Below, piece by piece: positions 5,676-13,174 of a DNA stretch of 13,506 nucleotides. The DNA lies in NCBI GenBank assembly GCA_026001245.1, contig BNZR01000036.1:1-13506 (forward strand). The letters are read 5' to 3'. Position numbers and translations under genes: made by a program. The notes under the pieces are model-generated. The model saw only the letters and a program-made list of their open reading frames with translations, was not told the origin of the DNA and searched no databases. Position 1 is the stretch's first letter, and each line of letters starts with the position of its first letter. The DNA is from Clostridia bacterium. GTDB lineage: Bacteria > Bacillota_A > Clostridia > Oscillospirales > UBA929.

Positions 5676-7890
5676 CCGTCACGTCTTGACTTCGCAGGGC
5701 TAAGCCTACGGACGGCAACGTCCGAACTCTGAATCTTTCCGGATTTTTCAGCTTGCTCGGCACACCAAGCCCCGACACCACATGTCTGCCCTTGGGCAGA
5801 ATCACGCCCACGCCCTGTGTCGCTCGTGACGACTTAGGTGCCAGCTGTGATGAGTGGAACACCACCGCTCGCGGCTCGGTGGTCTCGACCATCAGCTCGA
5901 CCTCCTCGCCGCCCAGCTGATACACCGCAACCAGCGGGGATTTATCGCCGTACGCGCCGGTAAGCTTGCGGCGGTTGGACTTTGTGTCGTAGCTTTCCAG
6001 TGTCACGCGGCCGATTTTGCCGTTTTGGAACGCGAACAGCAAATGCCCCGAATAGTCGCCCGGCAGACAGGGATACACAAGGCTCTCGCCTGCGTCAAAG
6101 CCCAGCTTGCCCGCCGCGAACTCGCCGAAAACGGACGCCTTACTGTCCTCAAACTCATACAGCTTGGCCTTGTACACCTGATATTTGTTCGTAAAAAACA
6201 GGATTTCGTCTTTATTCTGCGCCGAAAACGTCCAAACAATGCGGTCGTTTTCTTTCAATTTATGCTCGCCGGACAGGCGCAAAGACGCGGGCGTGATCTT
6301 TTTGACATAGCCGCCCGCCGTGACAAACACCTGCACGGGGTAGTCCTCGATATGCTCCTCCGGCTTGTATTCCTCGACCTCCGCTTCGCTGACTATGGCC
6401 GTGCGGCGCGGCGCGGCGTAGGTTTCGGCCACGCGCTTCAAGTCCTTTATGATAATGTCGCGTATGCGGCGCGGGTCGTTCAGGCTGGCTTCCAAGTCGG
6501 CCAGCGCGGACTCGGTGTCGCCCCGTTCGTTTGTGCGGCGCATAAGATACTCGCGGTTGATGTTGCGCAGTTTGATTTCCGCCACGTACTCCGCCTGCCG
6601 CTCGTCAATGCGGAAGCCAATCATCAAATTGGGGACAACCTCGTCCTCAAGCTCCGTCTCGCGTATGATTTTAATCGCCTTGTCGATGTCCAGCAGAATC
6701 TTGGCCAAGCCGTTCAGTAAATGCAGTTTAGAGCGCAGTTTGCCCGCCTCGAACAGCAGTTTGCGGCGCACGCACTCACTGCGCCACGCGCCCCACTCCT
6801 GAATAACCTCACCGACCCCCAACACGCGGGGCGTACCTTCGATCAACAGGTTCAAATTCATGCTGAACACGTCCATAAGCGGCGTGTGCTTGAACAGACG
6901 CGCCATCAGCGTGTCCGGGTCAACCCCGCGCTTTAGGTCGATGGTCAGCTTCAAGCCCTTTAAGTCCGTCTCGTCGCGCATGTCGGACACTTCTTTTAGC
7001 TTGCCCGCCTTGATAAGCTCGGCGCATTTATCCATTATCGCCTCGACAGTGGTGGTGTAGGGGATCTCCGTCACCTCGATGATATTCTCTTTCGGCAGAT
7101 ACGCCCACTTTGCCCGCACGCGGAAGCCGCCGCGCCCCGTGCGATAAATCTCGCGCATGGCGTTTTCGTCATAGATAAGCTCGCCGCCCGTGGGGAAGTC
7201 CGGCGCGGGCATGGTTTCGATAATATCATGCTCCGGGTTTTTAAGCGCGGCTATGGTGGTAACACACACCTCGCGCAGGTTAAACCCGCAAATTTGTGAC
7301 GCCATTCCCACCGCAATCCCTTGATTATTTGCCACAAGTATGTTAGGATAGGTAGTGGGAAGCAGTCGCGGTTCCTTGGTGGTGTTGTCGTAGTTGTCCA
7401 CAAAATCGACGGTTTGCAGGTCAATCTCGCCGAAAATCTCGCGGCAGATGGCTTCCAGCTTCACCTCGGTGTAGCGCGACGCGGCGTAGGCCATGTCGCG
7501 GCTGTACACCTTGCCGAAGTTGCCCTTGCTGTCCACAAAGGGGTGTAACAGCGACTCGTTGCCGCGTGCCAGCCGCACCATCGTCTCGTAGATAGCCCCG
7601 TCGCCGTGAGGATTAAGCCGCATTGTCTGCCCCACCACGTTGGCCGACTTTGTACGCGCCCCGGTAAGCAAGCCCATCTTGTACATTGTATAAAGCAGTT
7701 TGCGGTGCGCGGGCTTAAAGCCGTCAATCTCCGGAATGGCGCGGGAGAGTATCACGCTCATGGCGTAGGGCATAAAATTGTCACGCAATGTGTCGGTGAT
7801 GGGTACTATACGCACCTCCGGGCGCAAGCCCTCGATATTTGCGGGAATATCGTCGGGATTACGCACCTTTGTCTCGGTTTTTTTCGCCAT
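5647..7890 (-). CDS. Type IIA DNA topoisomerase subunit A (GyrA/ParC-like)
   Basis: The 747-residue breakage-reunion subunit, which cuts and rejoins DNA through an active-site tyrosine (Tyr140 in YAASRYTEV, preceded by Arg139). Other marks are LSRAIPEIDGFKPAHRKLLY (49-68), HGDGAIYE in the quinolone region (95-102) and SKGNFGKVYS. The C-terminal part has beta-pinwheel-like strands (VQVFVTAGGYVKKI, EILFFTNKYQVYKA, HLLFAFQNGKIGRV). No QRRGGKG GyrA box is visible; the nearest place reads SSRATQGVGVI, so this is probably topoisomerase IV ParC or a gyrase-like paralogue rather than true GyrA. The partner B subunit is not beside it. The start is set at the ATG of MAKKTET: the upstream in-frame TTG at 7941 lies in the promoter and could not be in the message. 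The stop falls in a heptamer repeat. Confidence 0.92.
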   Translation of the reverse strand: MAKKTETKVRNPDDIPANIEGLRPEVRIVPITDTLRDNFMPYAMSVILSRAIPEIDGFKPAHRKLLYTMYKMGLLTGARTKSANVVGQTMRLNPHGDGAIYETMVRLARGNESLLHPFVDSKGNFGKVYSRDMAYAASRYTEVKLEAICREIFGEIDLQTVDFVDNYDNTTKEPRLLPTTYPNILVANNQGIAVGMASQICGFNLREVCVTTIAALKNPEHDIIETMPAPDFPTGGELIYDENAMREIYRTGRGGFRVRAKWAYLPKENIIEVTEIPYTTTVEAIMDKCAELIKAGKLKEVSDMRDETDLKGLKLTIDLKRGVDPDTLMARLFKHTPLMDVFSMNLNLLIEGTPRVLGVGEVIQEWGAWRSECVRRKLLFEAGKLRSKLHLLNGLAKILLDIDKAIKIIRETELEDEVVPNLMIGFRIDERQAEYVAEIKLRNINREYLMRRTNERGDTESALADLEASLNDPRRIRDIIIKDLKRVAETYAAPRRTAIVSEAEVEEYKPEEHIEDYPVQVFVTAGGYVKKITPASLRLSGEHKLKENDRIVWTFSAQNKDEILFFTNKYQVYKAKLYEFEDSKASVFGEFAAGKLGFDAGESLVYPCLPGDYSGHLLFAFQNGKIGRVTLESYDTKSNRRKLTGAYGDKSPLVAVYQLGGEEVELMVETTEPRAVVFHSSQLAPKSSRATQGVGVILPKGRHVVSGLGVPSKLKNPERFRVRTLPSVGLALRSQDVTDNEQLTINN

Positions 7891-7926
7891 AGTTCTAAAG
7901 CCCCCATAATTTTCTTCGATATATCC

Positions 7927-7954
7927 ATTATAGCACAGCAAGTCAAGCGCGCAA
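7927..7954 (-). promoter_or_regulatory. Extended -10 promoter of the topoisomerase gene
   Basis: Reverse strand: TTGCGC (7954-7949), 16 bp, then TGC-TATAAT (7935-7927), a perfect -10 with the extended TGN. The start of transcription should be near 7920, leaving a leader of about 30 nt before the ATG at 7890. The same bases hold the AAGGAGGT ribosome binding site (7953-7960) of the divergent rightward gene. Confidence 0.7.
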
Positions 7955-7971
7955 GGAGGTTTGCCCCCGTG

Positions 7972-9117
7972 ATGAAAAAAATTATTCTGTTTTTAATACT
8001 GGCCTTGGCCATATCCGTCCCCGCCGCATTGGCGGCGGATGCCCCCGCCGCGCCCGTAAACGTGAAGGTAAGCTTCAGCGCGGGGGGCGGCAAGCCCGTA
8101 CCCGCCGCCCAGACAGTCGCCGCAGGCGAAACCCTTACCGCCCCGGCAGACCCGGAGCGCGTGGGCTACGAATTTTTGGGCTGGTATGTAGACGCGAAAA
8201 AAACCGTGAAATACAACTTCGGCGCGCCGGTAAACGGCAGGCTGACATTATACGCGGGCTGGGCTAAGCTTCCCGCCGTTACCTATGCCGCCGGCGGCGG
8301 CAAGCCAGTCCCCAAGCGCGAATACATAACCCCCGGGCAGACGGGTATCGACCTACCCATAATCACGCGGACGGGCTATGAGTTTCGCGGCTGGTATGTA
8401 GACGCGAAGAAAACCGTAAAATACACCGGCGGCGTGGGCACAAGCAACGGCTTAAAGCTGTACGCGGGCTGGGAGAAGCTACCCACCGTTATGTTCAACG
8501 CCAAGGGCGGCAAGCCCGCCCCCGCCAAGCAAAGCCTTAATTTCGGCGATACGGCGGATAAACCCGCCGACCCCACAAAGACAGGCTCGATCTTCAAGGG
8601 CTGGTACACCGACCCGTTGCTTAAAAACGAATTCAACTTTGCCGAGCCTATCGAAAAAAGCCTTAAGCTGTACGCCCGCTGGGAGGTTCTTCCTGCGGTG
8701 TCGTTCTCGGTGTCGGGCGCGAAGCCCGCCCCGGCTAAGCAAAGCATTTTGCCGGGCGAGACCGTTGCCGCACCGACAGGCCTTGTCAAAACAGGGTATT
8801 CCTTCGGGGGTTGGTACACCTCGCCCCGCTTTACCGAGACATTTGACTTTAGCAAGCCCATAACCGACAAGCGCGTTACCGTCTACGCCAAATGGGTGCG
8901 CGACCCCGTGGTTACGTTCTTCACCAAGGGCAAAACGGCCAATCCCCCCAAGGTGACACTGCGGGCGGGCGAAAAGGTGGACGAGCCGCAACTTGGCGAC
9001 CCCTTTGGCTATCGCCTAGAGGGCTGGTATACCGACAGCGCGTGCAAGAAAAAATTTAATTTCGATACCCCGGTTACCGCAAAACTGTCGCTGTACGCCA
9101 ACTGGGTGAAGGTATAA
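7972..9117 (+). CDS. Secreted protein of five InlB B-type repeats
   Basis: 381 residues. Residues 1-22 are a signal peptide (MKK, hydrophobic core, cleavage likely after ALA). The rest is five tandem Listeria-Bacteroides (InlB B, Flg_new) repeats. Their GWY signatures start at residues 70, 140, 210, 280 and 351, a period of 70 except for the last. Each unit has GGKPxP, a GYEFxGWYxD turn and a closing LYAxW. No LPXTG, transmembrane or SLH anchor follows: the protein ends on the last repeat, so it should be released or held by other means. Such repeats occur in surface proteins and adhesins; no enzyme domain is present. AAGGAGGT at 7953-7960 is 11 nt before this ATG and 8 nt before a GTG at 7969, which may be the real start. 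Its TAA overlaps the ATG of hemW by one base, implying coupling. Confidence 0.88.
   Translation: MKKIILFLILALAISVPAALAADAPAAPVNVKVSFSAGGGKPVPAAQTVAAGETLTAPADPERVGYEFLGWYVDAKKTVKYNFGAPVNGRLTLYAGWAKLPAVTYAAGGGKPVPKREYITPGQTGIDLPIITRTGYEFRGWYVDAKKTVKYTGGVGTSNGLKLYAGWEKLPTVMFNAKGGKPAPAKQSLNFGDTADKPADPTKTGSIFKGWYTDPLLKNEFNFAEPIEKSLKLYARWEVLPAVSFSVSGAKPAPAKQSILPGETVAAPTGLVKTGYSFGGWYTSPRFTETFDFSKPITDKRVTVYAKWVRDPVVTFFTKGKTANPPKVTLRAGEKVDEPQLGDPFGYRLEGWYTDSACKKKFNFDTPVTAKLSLYANWVKV
8179..8424 (+). repeat. Near-identical DNA in repeats 1 and 2 of the InlB-type gene
   Basis: The 36 bases at 8179-8214 and at 8389-8424, both encoding GWYVDAKKTVKY, differ at only two positions and lie exactly 210 bp apart. 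Repeats 3 to 5 differ much more at the same place. Repeats 1 and 2 are thus the most recent duplication or are being homogenised. Confidence 0.85.
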
Positions 9118-10283
9118 TGCAAGGCGGCTTGCTGGGGCTGTATATCCATGTGCCGTTTTGCCTGCAAAAATGCGCCTATTGCGATTTTTATTCCGGCCCC
9201 CACGCCCCGGAGCATATGGACGCGTACCTTAAAGCCGTAACCGCGCATATACGCGAGGCGGCGGGCTTTACCCGCAAGTATTCTGTAGACACGATATACT
9301 TCGGCGGCGGCACGCCGACTTTGCTGGGCGCGAAACGCCTGACCGATTTGCTTAACACCTGCCGCCGCGTGTTCAATCTTACAAACAACCCCGAAATCAC
9401 CATAGAGGCCAACCCCGGCACGGTTGACCCTAAGCTATTAAAAAAACTGCGAAAGGCGGGGTATAACCGCCTTTCTATTGGCGTTCAAAGCTTGGACGAC
9501 AACCGCTTGTTAGAGCTGGGCCGCGCCCACAACGCCGCGCAGGCGCAGTCCGCGTTTGACGACGCGCGGGACGCGGGCTTTGACAACATCTCGGTGGACA
9601 TTCTATACGGTCTGCCCGACCAAAGCTTGGACGAGTGGCGGCACACGCTAAACGAGATAATCAAGTGGAAGCCCGACCATATCTCGTGCTACGGATTAAA
9701 GCTGGAGGAAGGCACGCCGCTGTATGATAAGCGCGTTGTGCTGAATATCCCGGACGACGATGCTCAGGCCGATTGTTACTTGGCCGCCGACGAGCTGTTA
9801 ACGTCCGCGGGGTTTGAACATTACGAAGTAAGCAACTTCGCCGCGCCGTCCCGCGCCTCGCGCCACAACATGAAATACTGGACGTTGCAACCATACATGG
9901 GGTTCGGCCCCTCCGCCCACTCGGATTTTGACGGGCGGCGGTACTCGATAATCCCCGACCTTGCCGCGTACATCAAGGGCATAGCCGACGGGGACGAGGT
10001 TCTGCGCGACAGCGAGTATATCCCGGAGGTGGAACGTGCGGGCGAGTATTTAATGCTTAATCTGCGCACAAGCTACGGGGTAAGCTCAAACGAATACACA
10101 AGAATGTTCCGCGCATCGTTTGAAACGATAGAAGCCGACCTGGCGCGTTGTGAAGCGCACGGCCTGGCAGTACATTCAGGCGACCGCTGGCGGCTGTCGC
10201 CAAAGGGATTCTTGGTATCCAACGCGATACTGGCCAGAATCCTAGGCGTTCCAATAGAAAAGCAATCTAGGCATTTGGAGTGA
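9117..10283 (+). CDS. hemW: HemW-like radical SAM heme chaperone
   Basis: 388 residues, the typical length. The 4Fe-4S/SAM motif is C15-LQK-C19-AY-C22 (CxxxCxxC) in GLYIHVPFCLQKCAYCDFY. GGGTPT follows near residue 63, then IEANPGT and GVQSLDD. The motif HNMKYW (250-255) is the HemW signature that separates these heme-binding chaperones from true oxygen-independent coproporphyrinogen oxidase HemN; HemN also has a further cysteine after CxxC, absent here (CAYCDF). It is often mislabelled as coproporphyrinogen III oxidase. The role known from other bacteria is heme insertion into target proteins in the cytoplasm. Its ATG shares one base with the stop of the InlB-repeat gene and there is no strong ribosome binding site of its own, so translation probably depends on coupling. 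rpe follows 8 nt after its stop. Confidence 0.93.
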   Translation: MQGGLLGLYIHVPFCLQKCAYCDFYSGPHAPEHMDAYLKAVTAHIREAAGFTRKYSVDTIYFGGGTPTLLGAKRLTDLLNTCRRVFNLTNNPEITIEANPGTVDPKLLKKLRKAGYNRLSIGVQSLDDNRLLELGRAHNAAQAQSAFDDARDAGFDNISVDILYGLPDQSLDEWRHTLNEIIKWKPDHISCYGLKLEEGTPLYDKRVVLNIPDDDAQADCYLAADELLTSAGFEHYEVSNFAAPSRASRHNMKYWTLQPYMGFGPSAHSDFDGRRYSIIPDLAAYIKGIADGDEVLRDSEYIPEVERAGEYLMLNLRTSYGVSSNEYTRMFRASFETIEADLARCEAHGLAVHSGDRWRLSPKGFLVSNAILARILGVPIEKQSRHLE

Positions 10284-10291
10284 TTGAAGCT

Positions 10292-10945
10292 ATGACTATC
10301 GCGCCATCTATACTCGCCGCCGATTTATACGACCTTAAAACCTCTGTCGAGAGCCTAAAGGCTGTCGGCTTATCGGTGTTGCATGTGGATATTATGGACG
10401 GCCGCTTTGTACCCAACATCACCTTCGGCACGCCGATGGTCAAGGCCTTGCGCAACCGGGGCTTTGCGCTGGACGTGCATTTGATGGTCGAACGCCCGGA
10501 GGAATGCGCGGACGCGTTTGTCAGCGCGGGCGCGGATTACCTGACAGTCCACAGCGAAGCCGTCCCCGCCGGGCAACTACCCAAACTGCTCGCTCATATC
10601 CGCCGCCAAGGCGCTCGTCCGGGGCTATCGATACGCCCCAAGACCGCCGTGCAGGACATCGCCCCGTTCCTGCCGCTGTGCGACCAATTGTTGATTATGA
10701 CGGTGCCGCCCGGCGCGGGGGGACAGCCATACGGACAGCACAGTGACCAGCGCATAGCCACGGCGCGGCGATTGATAGACCAAGTCAACCCCGATTGCAT
10801 ACTTGAGGTGGACGGCGGCATAAACGCGGAAACAATCAACCGCGCCTATGACGCGGGCGCAAGAAGATTTGTGTGCGGCACGTCGGTGTTCGGCGCGTCA
10901 GACCCCGCCGAGGCGTTTGCGCGGCTGTCTAAGCAACGTCCATAG
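10292..10945 (+). CDS. rpe: Ribulose-phosphate 3-epimerase
   Basis: A 217-residue TIM-barrel enzyme that interconverts ribulose 5-phosphate and xylulose 5-phosphate in the pentose phosphate pathway. Visible are APSILAADL at the N-terminus, the metal ligands His31 and Asp33 in HVDIMDG, His63 in DVHLMVE and the catalytic Asp174 in EVDGGI, with FVPN between them. The phosphate-loop motif, normally like VNPGFGGQ, reads VPPGAGGQ (138-145), an unusual variant, although the Gly residues and Gln are kept. The ATG at 10292 has GGAG at 10277-10280; a GTG at 10280 overlapping the hemW stop is less likely. The gene ends inside the convergent flippase gene with 48 bp shared. Related epimerases such as allulose 6-phosphate epimerase share the motifs, so the substrate is likely but not certain. 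Confidence 0.88.
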   Translation: MTIAPSILAADLYDLKTSVESLKAVGLSVLHVDIMDGRFVPNITFGTPMVKALRNRGFALDVHLMVERPEECADAFVSAGADYLTVHSEAVPAGQLPKLLAHIRRQGARPGLSIRPKTAVQDIAPFLPLCDQLLIMTVPPGAGGQPYGQHSDQRIATARRLIDQVNPDCILEVDGGINAETINRAYDAGARRFVCGTSVFGASDPAEAFARLSKQRP

Positions 10946-12232
10946 ATTCAAAACCGCGCACAGCGCGGTGGTTACCAGCGTGGCGGTAACAAAGCCCGTC
11001 AAGCGCAGATGAGGTTGCGCCACGGCGTACCATGTAAGCGCCAACTGCGCCGCGTCTGTTAGAATCACATTCGCGGCGGCTTGATTTTGCTTGCCCAGCG
11101 CGTTTAAAAAGCCGCCCGTCAGGTACTGAAAGCACCCGAATATCTGCGTGATAGCCAACAGCTCTACGAATTGCCCCGCGTCCGGATTATCGAACACCGC
11201 CCGCGCTATCGGTCTGCCCCAAACCGCCATAGCCGCGCACGCCGGGACTACCAGCGCCGCCGCGACACCCAAAACCTTTAGAATCCGGCGGTGAGTGTCC
11301 TCGCCCCGCGCCGCCATCTCCGCAAGGCGCGGCGCGACGGTAAGCGACAGGGGGATTACGAACAATATCGGAAGCGACACCAGCGGCATTGTCATGCCGA
11401 ACGCCACGCCGTAGGACGACAACGCCGCGCTCTGCCCCATGCCGGAAACCATCAACCGCCCGGGGATTATTATTGTGTTGACCGAACCGAGTAAATTTTG
11501 CGCCAAGGATGACAGACTTACCGGCACGGCGATTGTGCCAACGTCGCGCAAAATCTGGCGGTCGGGGATAGCCCGCGCCGTGGGTTGCCCCGCCAATCGC
11601 CTGTGCCGCCGGTAAAACGCGGCCAACATGGAAGCACTTACAATCTCGCACAACACCATGCCAAGGACAATCACAGCAACGCTAAGCTCCAAGTACGCGG
11701 GCTTGAGTGCGTACAAAAGCGTTAACACGCAGGCGCAACGCAGTATTTGCTCCGTCACCTCCGTTATGGCGGGCGGGCGCACATCCTGTATGCCGTAGAA
11801 GTAGTTTTTATAGATGTTCTCAATCCCCGTGAAGAAGATACAGGGCAACAATAATAGCAGTCCCAGCCGCGTGCGTGCGTCGCCTAGCAGATAGGTGGAA
11901 ATCCAGTCCGAAAACGGCGCGACTATTATCGCCGCCGCGCCCAACAGTAAAAAGAAGACCTTTAGGGCTATCCCGGTGACGCGCCTTGCGTCGGACGCGC
12001 CGCCGCGCGCGTTGTAGGCCGCCGCCAGCCGCTGTACCGCGACGGTAAGCCCAAAGGCGGTAATCGACAACGCCACGGAGTACACCGGCATAACCAGCTG
12101 GTACAGCCCCATGCCCTCCGCGCCCACGGCGCGGGACAGCGCGACGCGGAACACAAAGCCGATAGCCTGCGAAAATATCTGCGTCGCGGTCAAAACAGCC
12201 GCGCCGAAAATCAAGCCTTGCTTGCCTTGCAT
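10898..12232 (-). CDS. SpoVB-like polysaccharide/lipid flippase (MOP superfamily)
   Basis: 444 residues with about 12 or more hydrophobic segments across the whole length. The N-terminus GLIFGAAVLTATQIFSQAIG, then FRVALSRAVGAEGMGLYQL and MPVYSVALSITAFGL, is the familiar opening of the SpoVB/MurJ-like branch of the MOP (MATE-like) superfamily. YKNYFYGIQDVRPPAITEVTEQ is a conserved cytoplasmic loop. SpoVB is needed for spore cortex formation in Bacillus, and relatives flip lipid-linked wall precursors. Clostridia carry several paralogues, so a sporulation role is not certain. GGGGGGA lies about 6 nt upstream of the ATG. It is divergent from the YvyF-type gene, and its 3' end overlaps rpe on the other strand, with no terminator visible between them. 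Confidence 0.88.
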   Translation of the reverse strand: MQGKQGLIFGAAVLTATQIFSQAIGFVFRVALSRAVGAEGMGLYQLVMPVYSVALSITAFGLTVAVQRLAAAYNARGGASDARRVTGIALKVFFLLLGAAAIIVAPFSDWISTYLLGDARTRLGLLLLLPCIFFTGIENIYKNYFYGIQDVRPPAITEVTEQILRCACVLTLLYALKPAYLELSVAVIVLGMVLCEIVSASMLAAFYRRHRRLAGQPTARAIPDRQILRDVGTIAVPVSLSSLAQNLLGSVNTIIIPGRLMVSGMGQSAALSSYGVAFGMTMPLVSLPILFVIPLSLTVAPRLAEMAARGEDTHRRILKVLGVAAALVVPACAAMAVWGRPIARAVFDNPDAGQFVELLAITQIFGCFQYLTGGFLNALGKQNQAAANVILTDAAQLALTWYAVAQPHLRLTGFVTATLVTTALCAVLNLWTLLRQPRKRLGGV

Positions 12233-12285
12233 GCCCGTCCCCCCAGTTTTTTAAGTTTATTATCGCGAAAAGTAAAAAATACCTA

Positions 12286-12314
12286 TTGCTTTTTTTGCGA
12301 TTATGCGGTATAAT
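12286..12314 (+). promoter_or_regulatory. Sigma-A promoter of the YvyF-type flagellar gene
   Basis: TTGCTT (12286-12291), a 17-bp spacer and a perfect TATAAT (12309-12314). Transcription should begin near 12321, leaving a leader of about 23 nt with AAGGTGG at 12328-12334. The housekeeping-type promoter contrasts with the sigma-28 promoter of the next gene. Confidence 0.75.
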
Positions 12315-12343
12315 GAGCTATATATCTAAGGTGGTGCGTGAAA

Positions 12344-12754
12344 ATGGATTTTAAAACTTGCAGAACCTGCGGCAAGATCTTCTCCTACAAGGGTTCGTAC
12401 GTCTGCCCCGACTGCGTTAAGGAGGAGGACAAAAAATTCACCCTTGTGCGCAACTATATGTTCGACAATCCCGTGGCCACGATGGCGGATATAAGCGAGG
12501 CCTGCGACGTTGACGAAGAAATCATCACCCGCTGGCTGCGCGAGGGCCGCTTGGTGGCTCGCGACAGTGCGCCCCTGCTTAAATGCGCCAAATGCGGCAA
12601 GTCTATAATGGGTGGCATGTACTGCCAGTCGTGCAGTGACAAGTTTTCTACCCAAATAGGCGGCGTTGCGCGGGAGATGCAACGCAGTATCGACAAGGCC
12701 AACGAGCGTTCGCTGGGGCCCTTGGGCGTTGGCGCGAGGGACACGCGCAAGTAA
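12344..12754 (+). CDS. yvyF: YvyF/TIGR03826-type flagellar operon zinc protein
   Basis: 136 residues. Two zinc-ribbon-like cysteine pairs flank a central helix-turn-helix: C6-C9 with C21-C24 (CRTCG, CPDC), the segment ATMADISEACDVDEEIITRW with REGRL following (about 45-70), then C81-C84 with C94-C97 (CAKCG, CQSC). This layout is that of the Firmicute flagellar operon protein YvyF (TIGR03826), normally just upstream of flgM as it is here. Its biochemical role is poorly known; the helix-turn-helix suggests a regulator. The ATG at 12344 is preferred over the GTG at 12338 because AAGGTGG is about 9 nt from the ATG but only 3 nt from the GTG. Confidence 0.88.
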   Translation: MDFKTCRTCGKIFSYKGSYVCPDCVKEEDKKFTLVRNYMFDNPVATMADISEACDVDEEIITRWLREGRLVARDSAPLLKCAKCGKSIMGGMYCQSCSDKFSTQIGGVAREMQRSIDKANERSLGPLGVGARDTRK

Positions 12755-12790
12755 TCCGCAAGGATCGCAAAAATTTCGCAAAATTACCGC

Positions 12791-12817
12791 TAAAGTTGCG
12801 GACATAAATCACGATAA
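12791..12817 (+). promoter_or_regulatory. Sigma-28 (SigD/FliA) promoter of flgM
   Basis: TAAAGTTG (12791-12798), 11 bases and CACGATAA (12810-12817). The sigma-28 consensus is TAAAGTTT-N11-GCCGATAA, so there are 7 of 8 and 6 of 8 matches at exact spacing. It sits 50 nt upstream of the flgM start. No sigma-A promoter of comparable quality is seen between the two genes. Confidence 0.8.
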
Positions 12818-12867
12818 CATAAGCAGAGAACACAATATTAAACCCTTCGGAAGGAGGAGCGATTATA

Positions 12868-13158
12868 ATGGATGTCAGATTTAACACGCTGCAGGCGATC
12901 AGCCCGGTGCAGAAGTACCAAAGCGTTCAGCGCGCCCAGCAGGCCGCTACGGCGGTAACGCAAGCCGCCGACGAGGTCAAGGTGTCCGCCAACGGCAAGG
13001 TCTTCGCGCAGGCTCTGCGTCAGCTGTCCGAAACGCCCGAAGTGCGTGAAGCCAAAGTGACCGAGCTGTTTGACCGGATTCAAAGCGGCACCTATGAGCC
13101 GGACAGCCGCGCCATTGCGGCGAAGATGCTGGGGAATCTTCGCGCGGTCATAGCCTAA
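12868..13158 (+). CDS. flgM: Anti-sigma-28 factor FlgM
   Basis: 96 residues, the usual size. The N-terminal half is Gln/Ala-rich and probably disordered. The C-terminal half carries the sigma-binding helices with the family pattern VREAKVTELFDRIQSGTYEP followed by DSRAIAAKML. FlgM holds sigma-28 inactive until the hook-basal body is finished and FlgM is exported through it; then late flagellar genes are expressed. AAGGAGGAG at 12851-12859 is a strong ribosome binding site 8 nt before the ATG. The gene has a sigma-28 promoter and a terminator immediately after it, so it is likely made in feedback with its own target. The usual flgN, flgK and flgL are not directly downstream in the visible part. 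Confidence 0.92.
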   Translation: MDVRFNTLQAISPVQKYQSVQRAQQAATAVTQAADEVKVSANGKVFAQALRQLSETPEVREAKVTELFDRIQSGTYEPDSRAIAAKMLGNLRAVIA

Positions 13159-13174
13159 AAACAGAATTAGACAC

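Noticed and set aside
5854..6720. Forward 288-codon open frame, and others opposite the topoisomerase gene
   Set aside because: Antisense shadow caused by GC-rich codon bias; no start signal, domain or low-complexity-free protein pattern.
7891..7941. Longer topoisomerase start at the TTG at 7941
   Set aside because: It overlaps the -10 box and lies upstream of the predicted transcription start, and the extra 17 residues are unlike the family.
7927..7946. TTGACT 8 bp upstream of the topoisomerase TATAAT on the reverse strand
   Set aside because: The spacer is far too short for a -35/-10 pair; TTGCGC at 16 bp with the extended -10 fits better.
7606..7971. Upstream extension of the InlB-repeat protein
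   Set aside because: It lies in the topoisomerase gene, and the signal peptide begins exactly at the methionine at 7972 behind a strong ribosome binding site.
8179..9114. Regular repeats as a possible CRISPR or VNTR array
   Set aside because: The 210-bp period encodes protein repeats with an intact frame; there are no short spacer-repeat units.
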